A DNA stretch of 64,000 nucleotides from Pictodentalium vernedei (taxonomy: Eukaryota; Mollusca; Scaphopoda; Dentaliida; Dentaliidae). The notes below the pieces were generated by a model. It searched no databases. It was not told where the DNA came from and worked only from the letters and a program-made list of their open reading frames with translations. A program made the translations under genes and the position numbers. The stretch is from assembly GCA_031216915.1 (NCBI GenBank), contig CM062296.1, forward strand, positions 799,881,022-799,945,021, in the 5' to 3' direction. Positions within the stretch are counted from its first letter, which is position 1. Each line of letters starts with the position of its first letter. Positions 9,373-19,247 of this stretch are shown here, piece after piece.

Positions 9373-12075
9373 ATGCCTAAAACAATTCCCTGTCCATCTT
9401 GTTTGAAGGTGAAACATGTAGATGATGCCCATGTTACTTGTGTCACTTGCAACAATTGCTCACAGGCCCATTCCTGTGGTGTTTGGCCCTCTATGTTCTG
9501 GGCTTCCGTGAACAAGGTGGTTATTTATTTATTTATTTATTGATGTTTAAGGTCACATATTTATGCACAATGGCTAATCATAGTGTTAGATTGGTTGAAG
9601 ACATGCGTACCATCGACGTGCAGTACGCATTAGTACACGGCGTCATCGTGCCCCCACGCGGGCAATGGAGATGAAGTGTCTTGCCCAAGTACACAACGCG
9701 GTTGCCGCAGGTGGGATTCAAACCGAGGACCTCTCGGCTTGCAGCCTGCACCTCTACCTACTGAGCCATGAACAAGGTGGTTCACTCCAGGGCTAGAACC
9801 CCTCGTTCTCGGGGCAAAGGTAGCCGTGCCTCTTCGGAGATTTCTGAGAGTGCACGTGGTGACTCTGTCACGCTGGATGTTAGTCAGCCTATTTTCGGTA
9901 GCAAGTTCCTCTGCAACTGTTGACGGTGCTGGTGCTGGGATGCCAGAAGTGGAGACTGCGGTCTCTCTTCCTTTGGCTTCTGATGTCACCCTTGAGTCGG
10001 CTGTTTTCGTTGGGAGTTTTTTCGAGGTCAGCTCGGTCACTCTCTCCGATTTGCCACCTGCGCCGTCGAAAGTTGCTGGGGAGGTTGTTCCTGCTGATCC
10101 AATCTTGCTTGATAGTGGCTCTGCCATCTCTTCCGGGGATGGCGGGGATGGTATACAGTCTCGGGGGTCCGAGGCTGTATCTGGTGGTGTGTCTCTTGGC
10201 TCTCAGCTTTTCCTGGCTTCTCAGCGAAGCTGTTTGGGTTTGCTGGCTGCGCCGTCTCATCTGGCTAGGTTTGCTCCTGGTCGGTTGGTCCATTCGGTCG
10301 CTTCGGCATCGATTCCTCGTCCCTCGAGCGAATCATTCCTTGTTCCGCCTTTCCCTGTTGGTGAGCTGACTAGCAGGATGGGGCTGGGACATTGGCATCC
10401 AGGGCCTGCTGTTCGGCAGAGGCCAGGGACGGCTCCTGTTAGCTGTCACTCTTGGGACCTTCTCCCGGTGATTTCTCATTGTGTTCCAAGTCTGGCTGTC
10501 GATCGGTGCTTGTCGTCGGTCTCAGAGGATGGGCAGTTGGGGCCTTCTGTCGCGCAGAGACCAATGGCAGGTTCCTGTGATTTTTGGGACAATCCTCCAG
10601 TGTCTTCTCGTCGTGTCCCAGGTCCAGCTACAGATCGACGTACGCCGTCGGCCTCTGTAGAGGTTTTGCAGACAGGGCCTTCTGTTTTGCAGAGGCCAGT
10701 GATTGCCCCTGGACGTCACTCTTGGGACTGTCCTCCGGTGTCTTCTCACCGTCTCCCTACTCTGTCTGCCGACCGACGTTCCGCGTCGGTCCCTTCTGAG
10801 GATTTGGATTCTTCTTCTCTTCTAGAAAGATCCATTAGGAAGACACTCCGTCGGGCGCGGCTGCTACGACGGATTCTCAGGGTGAGCTGAGGCAGGCCGT
10901 TTCTGGTGCTCACCCGGTTGCTTTCTAGCAACCCTCAAGTTGGCTTCCCTCTGCCTCCTGAGGCATAACCTCCTTTGGTCGGTCGCAAAGATTTCTCGCC
11001 TGGCCATTTGGATGCTGTTCAGTATTCACAGTAGGTTTCCGCTGGTCAGCCCGAGTTGGGCTACGTCTCTTCTGCCACGGAGGATGACGATTTTCTTGAA
11101 GGCGACGGGCCCCCTCGTCAGTCTTGGTGCAGGCTTTAGATTTTGTCTTTGGCTTATTGCCAGAAATTCAGCCTCCAGACCGGCCATCAGTGACCGACCG
11201 GCCGCTGCCCTCTGTGGAGCGCCGCAACCCTGTTTAGTCTTCTAGCTCTGGGGTTTTGCGTCCTCTGATATCGGCTCAGGTTGTTGAGTCCTTCCAGGGC
11301 CTGGACGCCAAAATACGTTCCAAGGTCCTGAAGGGTTCTTTCTTTTCACGATCTGATGCTTTTCTGCCCCCGTCGCGGTTTCGTGTCTACGAATCCGTCC
11401 GTCCACCGGTCTTCCAAGGGATGGATACTGTGGACGAAGATTCTTCTTCCCTCGGGCTGACTAAGCCTAAGTCGGCAGTTCTCCCGATGTCGGTCGTTGA
11501 ATCTATGGTGGGCCTGTCCCGAGAGATGCTGGGCATGTTATCTCTCGCGGACCACGTCGTCGCTGCCCTGGCTGCATATTTTCCGCCAGGTGAGTTTGAT
11601 GATGCTCAGGCGCCTTTGCGTGTTTGTCACAGGCTGTTATGAGCCTGACACACGCTCACGCCTGTAACACGGCTAATCTGGAGCTTGCACGCCGGGATGC
11701 AGTGTTGGATACTTATTCATCCCTTTCTTCCGAGCAGCGCGCTGTTCTGAGGTATGCTTCTTTGGTTGGACCTCAGCTGTTCCATGGTACCGTGGAAGCT
11801 GTCCGTGGTGAGGTTCTTCGTCACTCAAGGGCCAGCTTTTGTTTCGACAGCTGGACCAACCTGCTGCTGTGGGTGGTGATCGTTCCAGGCCCGCCAAGCG
11901 CCCCGCTGCGTCGACCACGTCGGCCGCTCCTTCGGCTCCGTCCGCTCCTTCTGCTGAGAAAAAGCGCCGCCGCGGCCAGGCTCGCTGGCAGCCTCAGGGA
12001 GGAAAGTCTCAGGAGTCTGTTGCTTCCCGAGGGTGTGATTTCTCCTCTCGGGGGCCTCGCCGAGGCCGCAAATGA
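9373..12075 (+). pseudogene. DIRS gag-like ORF1, broken
   Basis: Probable start at ATG 9373. The N-terminus is Cys-rich (CPSCLKVKHVDDAHVTC, then CVTCNNC), suggesting a small zinc-binding domain. The SINE at 9523-9768 interrupts codon 50 or so; across one duplication copy the frame resumes, then shifts by one base near 9900. The long 9826-10890 frame (Ser/Pro/acidic) follows, then further shifts and stops near 10890, 11240, 11640 and 11830. The C-terminal part (11839-12075) has a basic segment (AEKKRRRGQARWQPQGG) and ends RGPRRGRK before TGA. Function in DIRS elements is presumed to be nucleic-acid binding or particle formation. Confidence 0.75.
9523..9768 (-). mobile_element. tRNA-derived SINE inserted in DIRS gag, 14-bp TSD
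   Basis: Minus-strand SINE: head GGCTCAGTAGGTAGAGGTGC at the right, B-box-like GGTTTGAATCCC, body (GTGTACTTGGGCAAGACACT), tail type 1 and AATA repeats at the left. TGAACAAGGTGGTT is duplicated at 9509-9522 and 9769-9782. Removing it rejoins the gag frame, so it landed in an element that was then still intact at this point. Confidence 0.95.
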
Positions 12076-14055
12076 AGGTCCTCACCTCGATTCGCCTCCA
12101 GTCGGGGGAAGGCTGTCGCTGTTTTCGACCGTTGGATAGAGATAACGTCGGACCCTTGGGTCCTCGACGTCATCCAATCCGGTCTGCGACTGTCCTTCCA
12201 TCGGCACCCCTGTTTATCTCGGGTGCCCCTCCCGACTCAGGTCCCTTCCGTTCCTCGGTGTCGGGACCTTCTGGTGCAGGAGATCGACAATCTCCTCTCC
12301 AAAGGGGCGATCGAGGTGGTCAGGAACACCATTTCACCGGGGTTTCACTCGAGACTTTTCTTGGTGCCGAAGAAAAGCGGCCAGTTTCGTCCTGTCATCG
12401 ATCTGAGTATCCTGAACGAGTCCATCATAGCACCTCGTTTCAGCATGGAGACTTTCAGGTCGGTTCGAAGTTCGATTCATCAGGGCGATTTTGCAGCCAG
12501 TATCGACCTGAAGGATGCCTAATTCCATGTACCCATTCATCTGGCGTCACGGAAATACCTTCGGTTCTCGTTTCGGGATCGTGTCTTTCAATTCAAAGCT
12601 TTCACTTTCGGTTTGAACCTGACTCCTTGGGCCTTCACCCGACTGATGTCACATGTGCTCGCTTTTCACCGTACGCAGTCGGCTGTGACTTCGTCAGCCT
12701 ACCTAAACGACACTCTCCAACGGCACAACGATGCTGCAGTTCTGGAGTCCGATGTCCGGCGGTTGCTAGGCCTTCTGGCGTCGAAGGGTTTCAGAGTCAA
12801 TTGCGAGAAGTCGGATCTCCTTCCTTCTCAGCAATTTCGGCATTTGGGAATGGATTTCGACACTCTTCACAATGTGGTGTCGGTTCCCAATGCTCGGGCG
12901 ACGATCCTTTCCGCCTTGACTCGGAACCTGCTCCGATCCTTCTCGGTCTCGGCTAGGACTTTCCTTCGGATGCTGGGCCTTTGCGGTTCGGTGACAGATC
13001 TCATTCCGCTGGGTCGCTTGTTTGTCCGACCTCTCCAACACTTCCTGTTGGATCAATGGCGTCCGAATGTGGATCTTCTGGACCTGGAACTTCCTATTCC
13101 TCAGTCCCTGCTTTGTCACCTCCACCGTTGGGCAGATGTTCCCTTGTTGACTCAGGGGGTCCCGTTGGATCTTCCTTCGACCGATCGCATCCTTACTGCC
13201 GATTCCAGCGATCGGGGCTGGGGTGCGACGTTGGATCCTCTCGGCGAGTGGGACAGCGAGCAGATGGCCCTTCATATCAACCAGAAGGAGCTCCTTGCTC
13301 TTCTGTTGATTTTTCAGCTATGGATCTCTCACCTGTCGGACCACATTGTCCTACTTCTTTCGGACAACTCGACAGTGGTGGCCGACATACGGAATCAAGG
13401 TGGCACGCATTCGATTCCCATGTTTCGGCTATCTCGGGATCTTCTTCTGTTGGCGCGGGATGTAAACGCTCGGGTGGCCATTCGGCACATTCCCGGGCGT
13501 CTGATCGTCCTAGCAGACTCCCTGTCCCGACGCAAAAGTGTCCTTCCCACCGAATGGATGCTGCATCGGTTGGTGTTTCAGGGGATTTGCGAGCGGTGGG
13601 GGCGTCCTCGTGTCGACCTTTTCGCCACTCGCTGGAAAAATCAGGTAGGGACCTTTGTCTCCCCTTGTCCAGATCCACTAGCATTTCCGGTAGACGCTCT
13701 GTCTCTGGACTGGACAGGTTGGATCGGCTATGCCTTCCCTCCTGCACCGTTTCTTCCTCAAGTGTTGGGCGAAGATTCGCGCTTGCAGTTGCAGGATCAT
13801 TCTGAGCGCACCTCTGTCTCCACAGAGGGTGTGGATCAATCTGCTGCGGCCTCTGTTGGCAGATCGGCCGATTCTTCTACCTCTACGTCGCGATCTTCTT
13901 TCCCAGGGTCGTTCCAGGAAGTATCACAGCAACCTGACGAGCCTGTCCCTTCACGCCTGTCTTTTATCAGGTCCTGTCTCCGACGTAGAGGTTTTCCGAG
14001 ACGAACAGTGGAGTGCATTTCGGCGACATTCCACTGGCATAACTTATGCTGCTAA
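12076..14055 (+). pseudogene. DIRS reverse transcriptase / RNase H ORF, broken
   Basis: Upstream, SPPVGGRLSLF (frame 3) passes by a one-base shift near 12125 into DRWIEITSDPWVLDVIQSG, the usual DIRS RT entry. RT motifs follow: LLSKGAIEVV, VPKKSGQFRPVIDLSILN, DLKDA then TAA at 12520-12522 where a Tyr is expected (FHVPI follows), LTPWAFTRLM, and YLND at 12700-12711 in place of YLDD, so a catalytic Asp is lost. RNase H begins at ADSSDRGWGA (13201), with NQKELLALL and LLSDNSTVV supplying the other acidic residues. The conserved downstream DIRS block VDLFATRWKNQ is at about 13610. It would copy element RNA to DNA; this copy cannot. Confidence 0.92.
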
Positions 14056-15087
14056 GTGGGAGGTTTTCTGCCGCTGGTGTACAGCTCAAAATGTGGATTA
14101 CCGTAATCCGTGAATCGCCCAAATTGCGGATTTTCTGGTATACCTTTTTGACTCAAAGGGCCTCCAGCCTGTTACAATTAAGGGCTATCGGTCTTTGCTG
14201 TCCGATACTTTCTTTTCTGTGGGAAGGAGGTGCATCGGTCGTAATCTCTTTCTCACCAAACTGATTCGGCACTTTTCTCTGAAGAGGCCTCGAGTTTTGC
14301 GTCTTACACCCAAGTGGAACTTGGCATGGGTGTTGCATTATTTGGAGGGGCGCCATTCGAGCCTTTATCTGAGACCGATATGCGTTTTCTCCCCTATAAA
14401 ACTGCTTTCATTCTCGCGTTTGCTTCTGCCATACGTGTCAGTGAGCTTCATGCTCTTTCTGTTGATTCTGCTTTCTTCAGAAATGAGGCTAATAGTGTAA
14501 ACTTCACTACTGATTGCTCTTTTCTGGCCAAGAATCAAGGCCACACGTGTCAGTGAGCTTCATGCTCTTTCTGTTGATTCTTCTTTCTTCAGAAATGAGG
14601 CTAACAGTGTAAACTTCACTACTGATTGCTCTTTTCTGGCCAAGAATCAACTTTCTGATTCGGTTCCTCCTCCCATCTGCATTGGCCTCTTCTTTGTCCT
14701 GTTCGTGCGATCAAGACTTATATTAATCGCACGCAGTTCATTCGGAGGGGCCGGAATAGATTCTTTCTGTCTCTCATTCCTGGAAGGCAGTCTATCTCTT
14801 CCCCGTCTATTTCCAGGTGGGTCTGTCTTGCAATCAAGCTGGCTTATTCCAGTTTGTCTGCTTCTGATCTTTTTCGAACCGGTTTAATGCTCATGAGGTT
14901 AGAGTCATTTCTACATTCTGGGCGTTCTCCAATTCTATTTCGCTCCGGAATGTTATGAATGCGGCTTACTGGAGGAATGCTTCTACCTTCTCCTCCTTTT
15001 ATCTTCGCCATCTACAGCAGCAATCTGATGATTTTGTTTCCTTTAGGCCCTCTCGTTGCTGCTCAGGCTGCTGTGTACCCTCGTTAA
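13910..15087 (+). pseudogene. DIRS tyrosine recombinase ORF, broken
   Basis: The N-terminal core-binding part is visible (GITYAAKWEVFCRWCTAQNV, then TGA at 14111, then IADFLVYLFDSKGLQPVTIK). A frameshift near 14345 leads to GAPFEPLSETDMRFLPYKTA and AFASAIRVSELHAL, with the first catalytic Arg at 14434-14436. After a 112-bp duplication the C-terminal catalytic boxes remain: HEVR (14892-14903) and the nucleophile in STFSSFYLRHL (Tyr codon 15000-15002). The reading frame changes at least four times. It overlaps the RT frame at its 5' end, as is usual in DIRS elements. In an active copy it would integrate the circular DNA. Confidence 0.9.
14433..14656 (+). repeat. 112-bp tandem duplication inside the recombinase ORF
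   Basis: Unit 1 is 14433-14544, unit 2 14545-14656; both start ACGTGTCAGTGAGCTTCATG and differ at only a few positions. As 112 is not a multiple of 3 it shifts the frame and duplicates the box I Arg region, which alone would inactivate the enzyme. Confidence 0.95.
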
Positions 15088-15247
15088 ATATGTTTTTTTC
15101 AGGTTTGTGCTCAGTCTTGTTCTTTTCAGGTGCTTCTTTCTTTCTTCGTTTACAGGTTTCGCTAATATTCCCTGCCCTCCTTGCATTTCTTTCTGCTGCG
15201 CTTTTTAGTATTGGTTATGTGATTTACCCCCTCCTATTGTTTATTCA

Positions 15248-15340
15248 GCCAGTTGTAAACAATTGTGAGTAGGTTGAGAAGAAATTAAAATTGTTTAGTA
15301 AATTTTGTTTCTTAACATACCTACCACAATTGTTTACCGG
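15248..15340 (+). repeat. DIRS internal complementary region
   Basis: The first part (CAGTTGTAAACAATTGTGAG, TAGGTTGAGAAG) is complementary to the outer left end near 8811-8845; the second (AGTAAATTTTGTTTCTTAAC, ATACCTACCACAATTG) is complementary to the outer right end at 15620-15665. Its reverse complement reads right end then left end, as expected of a circle-junction template. Confidence 0.9.
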
Positions 15341-15422
15341 AGGCCCACCCTCCGTGGGGATATCTTTGATATCGTTGCCTCCACGCTGAATCACAAACTT
15401 CTCGTTGGCGGACATACGGAAG

Positions 15423-15632
15423 TGACGTCACGGTTGTTGCGCATGCGCTCGGTAAACGCAAGAGGTGTGCGGAGAGAGTAACTGTAACGCCGGTCTCGTT
15501 CGACCCCTTTTTCGATCTTTTTCGTGCTTTTGCACTCTTCCACTATTCCAACTCGTTTGGAAAAGGTTTCTTAGCTTGAGTTAGTTCCGAAGTAGGGCTT
15601 GCACTTACGTTACAGCCAATTGTAAACAATTG
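15423..15632 (-). repeat. DIRS right inverted terminal repeat
   Basis: Inverse of 8830-9042, from TGACGTCA through GCGCATGCGC and CTCGTTTGGAAAAGG to CAGCCAATTGTAAACAATTG. The differences between the two repeats show that some time has passed since insertion. Confidence 0.93.
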
Positions 15633-15672
15633 TGGTAGGTATGTTAAGAAACAAAATTTACTAAAAAAAAAT

Positions 15673-16072
15673 TAATGTTTCTAACTCCACTAGTGGCACT
15701 GTGAGTATCGGATGACAAGGGAAGGGGGTTGGAGTATCAAAAGGGCATTCGACCCTGGTATCAGTTAATTATGACCTGGAGTTTATAACGTATCATAAAT
15801 TATTATGTGACACTCATATTAATAGTATTGATCGCATATATCGCCCCTTGCATGCAACAAGCTGCCTCTACAATGCTAAAGCATTGCAGGTGGCAGTTTG
15901 TTTCACCCATGAGACGACATATATATAATTTTGTCAAATTGCCGTCATGCTGGGGAGATTACTCCCTTCTGAGCGGCTTTCACTTTTGACTAATTCATAT
16001 TCCGTTACGTTGAGTGCCGAGCCAATGTACACCGCGTCATGGGAATGTAAAACTCATGCGTCACGCTTGTCC
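15673..16072. other. no recognisable gene
   Basis: Sequence between the DIRS element and the next MITE. A short inverted pair around GCTGCCTCTACAATGC/GCATTGCAGGTGGCAG (about 15850-15895) is the only structure seen. Confidence 0.45.
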
Positions 16073-16080
16073 TGACTATC

Positions 16081-16442
16081 CAGTGGCGGCGCTACGGGGG
16101 GGCATTTCCCCCCCCCCCAAACGAAGGCTTTGCCCCCCCCCAGTTCCCCTCCCCCAACCATCTCGCATGCATTTCCATCCACCCTCACACACAAACACAT
16201 TCAGTCACTCTCTCTCACACACACACACACCCCTCTCTTTTTTATTCCCAATAATTTCCCATACACACTTAGCCCAAAGCCTCAGGCTAGCTGATGAACA
16301 CATCCAGGCAGTAGAGATTTAAAGACTCGGATGCAGATACTTATTAGTTATAATTAAGTTATGAGCCAACAAAGGCATGACTATCCATATCCCTTGTCTA
16401 AAAAAATTCATGGATTTCGCATTATGACAGACGGGCATTAGG

Positions 16443-16476
<34 letters not shown>

Positions 16477-16724
16477 GCACAGACCCACCAGAGGCGGATC
16501 CAGGATTTTTTGAAAGGAGGACCGCTAATTACCATTACATTTAGTCGAAACTTGGACCCAAAGTCCGTAATATAATTTTTTGGTTTGGTACACAAAAAAG
16601 TATATTACGGACTTCGGGTCCAAGTTTGGACTACCTCATAACAAAGTAATGATATGATCCTTTACGTATTTGCCCCCCTTCATGGGAGTCTGCCCCCCTA
16701 GTTGCCCCCCCCCCCCCGCCACTT
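16081..16724. mobile_element. hAT-type MITE, family I (copy I1), 8-bp TSD
   Basis: Starts CAGTGGCGGCGCTACGGGGG and ends CCCCCGCCACTT, with perfect TGACTATC duplications at 16073-16080 and 16725-16732. Inside are a poly(C) block, CA- and CT-rich microsatellites, and a fold-back (CGAAACTTGGACCCAAAGTC to CGGGTCCAAGTTTGGACTAC, about 16535-16635). Related to I2 at 22667. Non-coding. Confidence 0.93.
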
Positions 16725-16732
16725 TGACTATC

Positions 16733-17547
16733 TCTTCTCCCACCTCAACGAATCTTCCCTTACGACTCAGATTCTCCGTTTGTGTTAAATTTTATGTGCA
16801 ACTCGCTTCTTCCTTTTTTCATCCATCTAAAGCTTACCTATTGTCTTCATTAATTCCTCGCCATACTAAAGATCAGCTTCAAACTACTCCACTTTGACTG
16901 GTAATGCCAATTTTCCAAATTACATTCGGCTAAGAACGGTGAACCATTTCGACGGAAACAAATTGGTTGCGGTTTGCAACATATGGAGGAGTGGGGGGGG
17001 GGGGGGGGGGGTACTCTAGCTTGGTTCAGATCGACGTCATATCAGCCGAGCTTAAAGTCATATTTGTCGAGCTTGATATGGGCAATTCTGGAAAAGAAAA
17101 TCATATGCAGTAAATAAACCGAAATAACACCCAGAACTTCTCTGTGGAGAAAAGTCTCCCACCTAGTGTTTTTTTAACATGTACCCCACCAACAGTTGAG
17201 AATAAGCAGCTAAACTGCCTCCATTATGTAAATATTATCATTTTTAGAAAGGTCCCATAAATAATCATTGCTCAATAATTCAAACCAATGTTTGAACATG
17301 GCTGCGTGCCAAAAAGAACGAATGTGACAAACGTTACTTTATTCCCTGTTCCTTATTCGACATTCGTTATCAACGGATTTTATCGGTTGATAACCAATGC
17401 CGAGTAAGGAATTGGGAATAAGTAACGGTTGCCATGTCCCCAAAAGGATATGTTTAACGTTTTAGCACATTCAGTCTATCATATTCCTCTGTATTGTTAT
17501 CATTATCAAATAAAAATAAAAACATATGATCGACCTGAAAACCAATG
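16733..17547. other. no gene; poly(G) run
   Basis: Contains a poly(G) run at about 16990-17011 and an imperfect inverted pair around ACAAACGTTACTTTATTCCC and GGGAATAAGTAACGGTTG (17326-17430). Nothing else recognised. Confidence 0.4.
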
Positions 17548-17559
17548 TAGTTGATACCT

Positions 17560-17619
17560 ACGGTCGCGATTAGCCATTGTGCATAAATATGTGACCTTAA
17601 ACACCAATAAATAAATAAA
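17560..17619 (+). mobile_element. 60-bp severely 5'-truncated SINE, 12-bp TSD
   Basis: Only the last part of tail type 1 (GATTAGCCATTGTGCATAAA, GTGACCTTAAACACCAATAA, AATA repeats) is present, flanked by TAGTTGATACCT at 17548-17559 and 17620-17631. A clean example of 5' truncation during LINE-type reverse transcription; it places the recognition signal for the helper enzyme in these 60 bases. Confidence 0.92.
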
Positions 17620-18145
17620 TAGTTGATACCTGACGGAAGTATTTCATCAACAGATTCTTGATTTTTGTAGCTACCGTACCATTTGCGTCAACAACAAAAC
17701 ATGTAAAGATTTTATTAACGAAACTGTTTGAGGAGAAAAACAGAGAGTTTCGTGCACAATTTCCACTAAAACCTTTTGTTTTCTATCTATTTTTTTTAAC
17801 TCCATGTGAATAAATTTCAGCATCAACAAGGAAGGGAATACATATACTCTGAGATTTGTACTCAAAAATTATTAAAAGCGCCGAGTTTATAACCATGTGA
17901 GGGTATGCTTTCGATCATTAGAGTCCATTTTCTAATAGTCCATGCATATTCCAGTGAGGACTAACTTCCTGTGGTTCATGATGACAACGAAAACTTACAT
18001 GAAGGCCCAAAATGCCCGTTGTTTGGCCAAACATTTCAATTAAGTATTAAATGCCCCCAAAACGTTTCCGGTAATCCGTTCGCACGGTGGATCGATCTTT
18101 GATTGAAGTCTTAGATTAATCTAGGCATTATTTATTATCATTACT

Positions 18146-18490
18146 TATTTACTTTTTTATTGGAGTTTAACGACACTTCCGACAGACAGGGTCACCTTGT
18201 GTCGGACAGTTTTTAGTAAGGGTGGATGAAGCCGGTGTATCCGGAGAGAACCACCGAGCAGCGGCGAGTAATATCAGACTTCTCAACGTACCAACTCCGC
18301 ACAGACAGGGTTAGCATTGGTCGAAGACACGTGCATCATCGACGTGCAGTTCGCCTTAGTACACTGCGCCACCGTGACCCCGCAAGTGCCTTGCCCAAGG
18401 ACACAACGCAGTTGCCCGTGACGGGGATCGAACGGTGGACCTTTCGGTTTGAAAACCAATGCCGTAACCACTGAGCATGCGCGCTTCCAT
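18146..18490 (-). mobile_element. tRNA-derived SINE, tail type 2
   Basis: Read on the minus strand: GGAAGCGCGCATGCTCAGTG head with TGCTCAGTGGTTA (A box) and GTTCGATCCCC (B box), shared body (GTGTCCTTGGGCAAGGCACT, TACTAAGGCGAACTGCACGT), then ACACAAGGTGACCCTGTCTG, GTCGGAAGTGTCGTTAAACT and an AATAAA-rich end. The tail differs from the GACCTTAAACACC type. No clear target duplication. Confidence 0.85.
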
Positions 18491-18835
18491 GCGTTATGCA
18501 ATATAGAAGGTCTATTTGAAACAAATGGACTCAAAAAACAAAAAAAAAACTACCCCGAATCGCTAAAGTATTACGTCAGTTGGATGATGTACAAATTTTG
18601 GGTTACGTTACGCCATACTTTATCTTATTGAAAGATCTGCCGGGCGACGAAAAGAGTATAAACTAAACGGCAACTCGTAAGGGGGGGGGGGGGGGGGAGG
18701 TAGTAAATATTTAATCCTAAAGGCGTGACACAGGCCAGGAAATAACACGCGAACGATGTTTGGTTAACTTATGTGGGATTACTTCAATTGTAAAATATGC
18801 GACCGAACCGCGGGTTGTGGAACAACAATACAATG

Positions 18836-18978
18836 TAAGTTATCTCCGCCACATGTATGATATATGGAGATTTAATACCTGGATGTCGATTTTTAAACAC
18901 CGAGCCGCCGCCGAGGTGTTTAAATGAGACATCCAGGTAGTAAATCTCCATATACCATACATGGTGGCGGAGATAACG
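18836..18978. repeat. 143-bp palindrome
   Basis: Arms AGTTATCTCCGCCACATGTA and TACATGGTGGCGGAGATAAC, extended through CATATATGGAGATTTAATACC and GATGTC to an apex around AACACCGAGCCGCCGCCGAG. A single-copy fold-back MITE or hairpin in this window. Confidence 0.85.
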
Positions 18979-19177
18979 TTTTTGTCCCGTTTGAAACTCA
19001 ATACAAACATAGTGGAAATAAATTTATGGACGTATTTTTCAGCTCCACAATCACTTGGACCAAATTCGTGATACTTATTTTGTTTTTATAATCGCAGAAG
19101 ACAACAGATATAGTTACATCCCTTGGGACATCCCTTGGGTCGTTAAGGAAACGAGTAAATAGTATTTTGCTGACATA

Positions 19178-19247
19178 TCGACCCCTGAGTTCCAATGTGT
19201 TCTATGTGCCTACTGACACATAGAGCACATTGGTACTCAGGGGACGA
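19178..19247. repeat. 70-bp palindrome, family E (copy E2)
   Basis: TCGACCCCTGAGTTCCAATG to TTGGTACTCAGGGGACGA with a CTACTG loop. Same family as E1, with a few changes not compensated in the other arm. Confidence 0.88.

Larger units (their letters stand above)
8811..15672 (+). mobile_element. DIRS-like tyrosine-recombinase retrotransposon, full structure, decayed
   Basis: A 6.9-kb element with DIRS architecture: inverted terminal repeats (8830-9042 and 15423-15632), an internal complementary region (15248-15340) whose two halves are complementary to the outer left and outer right ends, and three coding regions on one strand (gag-like, RT/RNase H, tyrosine recombinase). DIRS elements replicate through a circular intermediate and integrate by recombinase without target duplication, and none is seen here. 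The outer limits are set by where similarity to the internal region stops and may be off by about 10 bp. Stops, frameshifts, a 112-bp duplication and a SINE insertion show that this copy is inactive. Confidence 0.93.

Noticed and set aside
9630-10293. Minus-strand frames of 165 and 134 codons over gag
   Set aside because: Antisense shadows of the gag frame and the SINE; no domain seen.
12981-13805. 274-codon frame overlapping the RT/RNase H ORF
   Set aside because: Ser/Gly/Arg-rich translation of the alternative frame; all RT and RNase H motifs are in the other frame.
8811-15672. LTR retrotransposon
   Set aside because: The terminal repeats are inverted, there is an internal complementary region and a tyrosine recombinase, and no integrase, protease or target duplication is seen.
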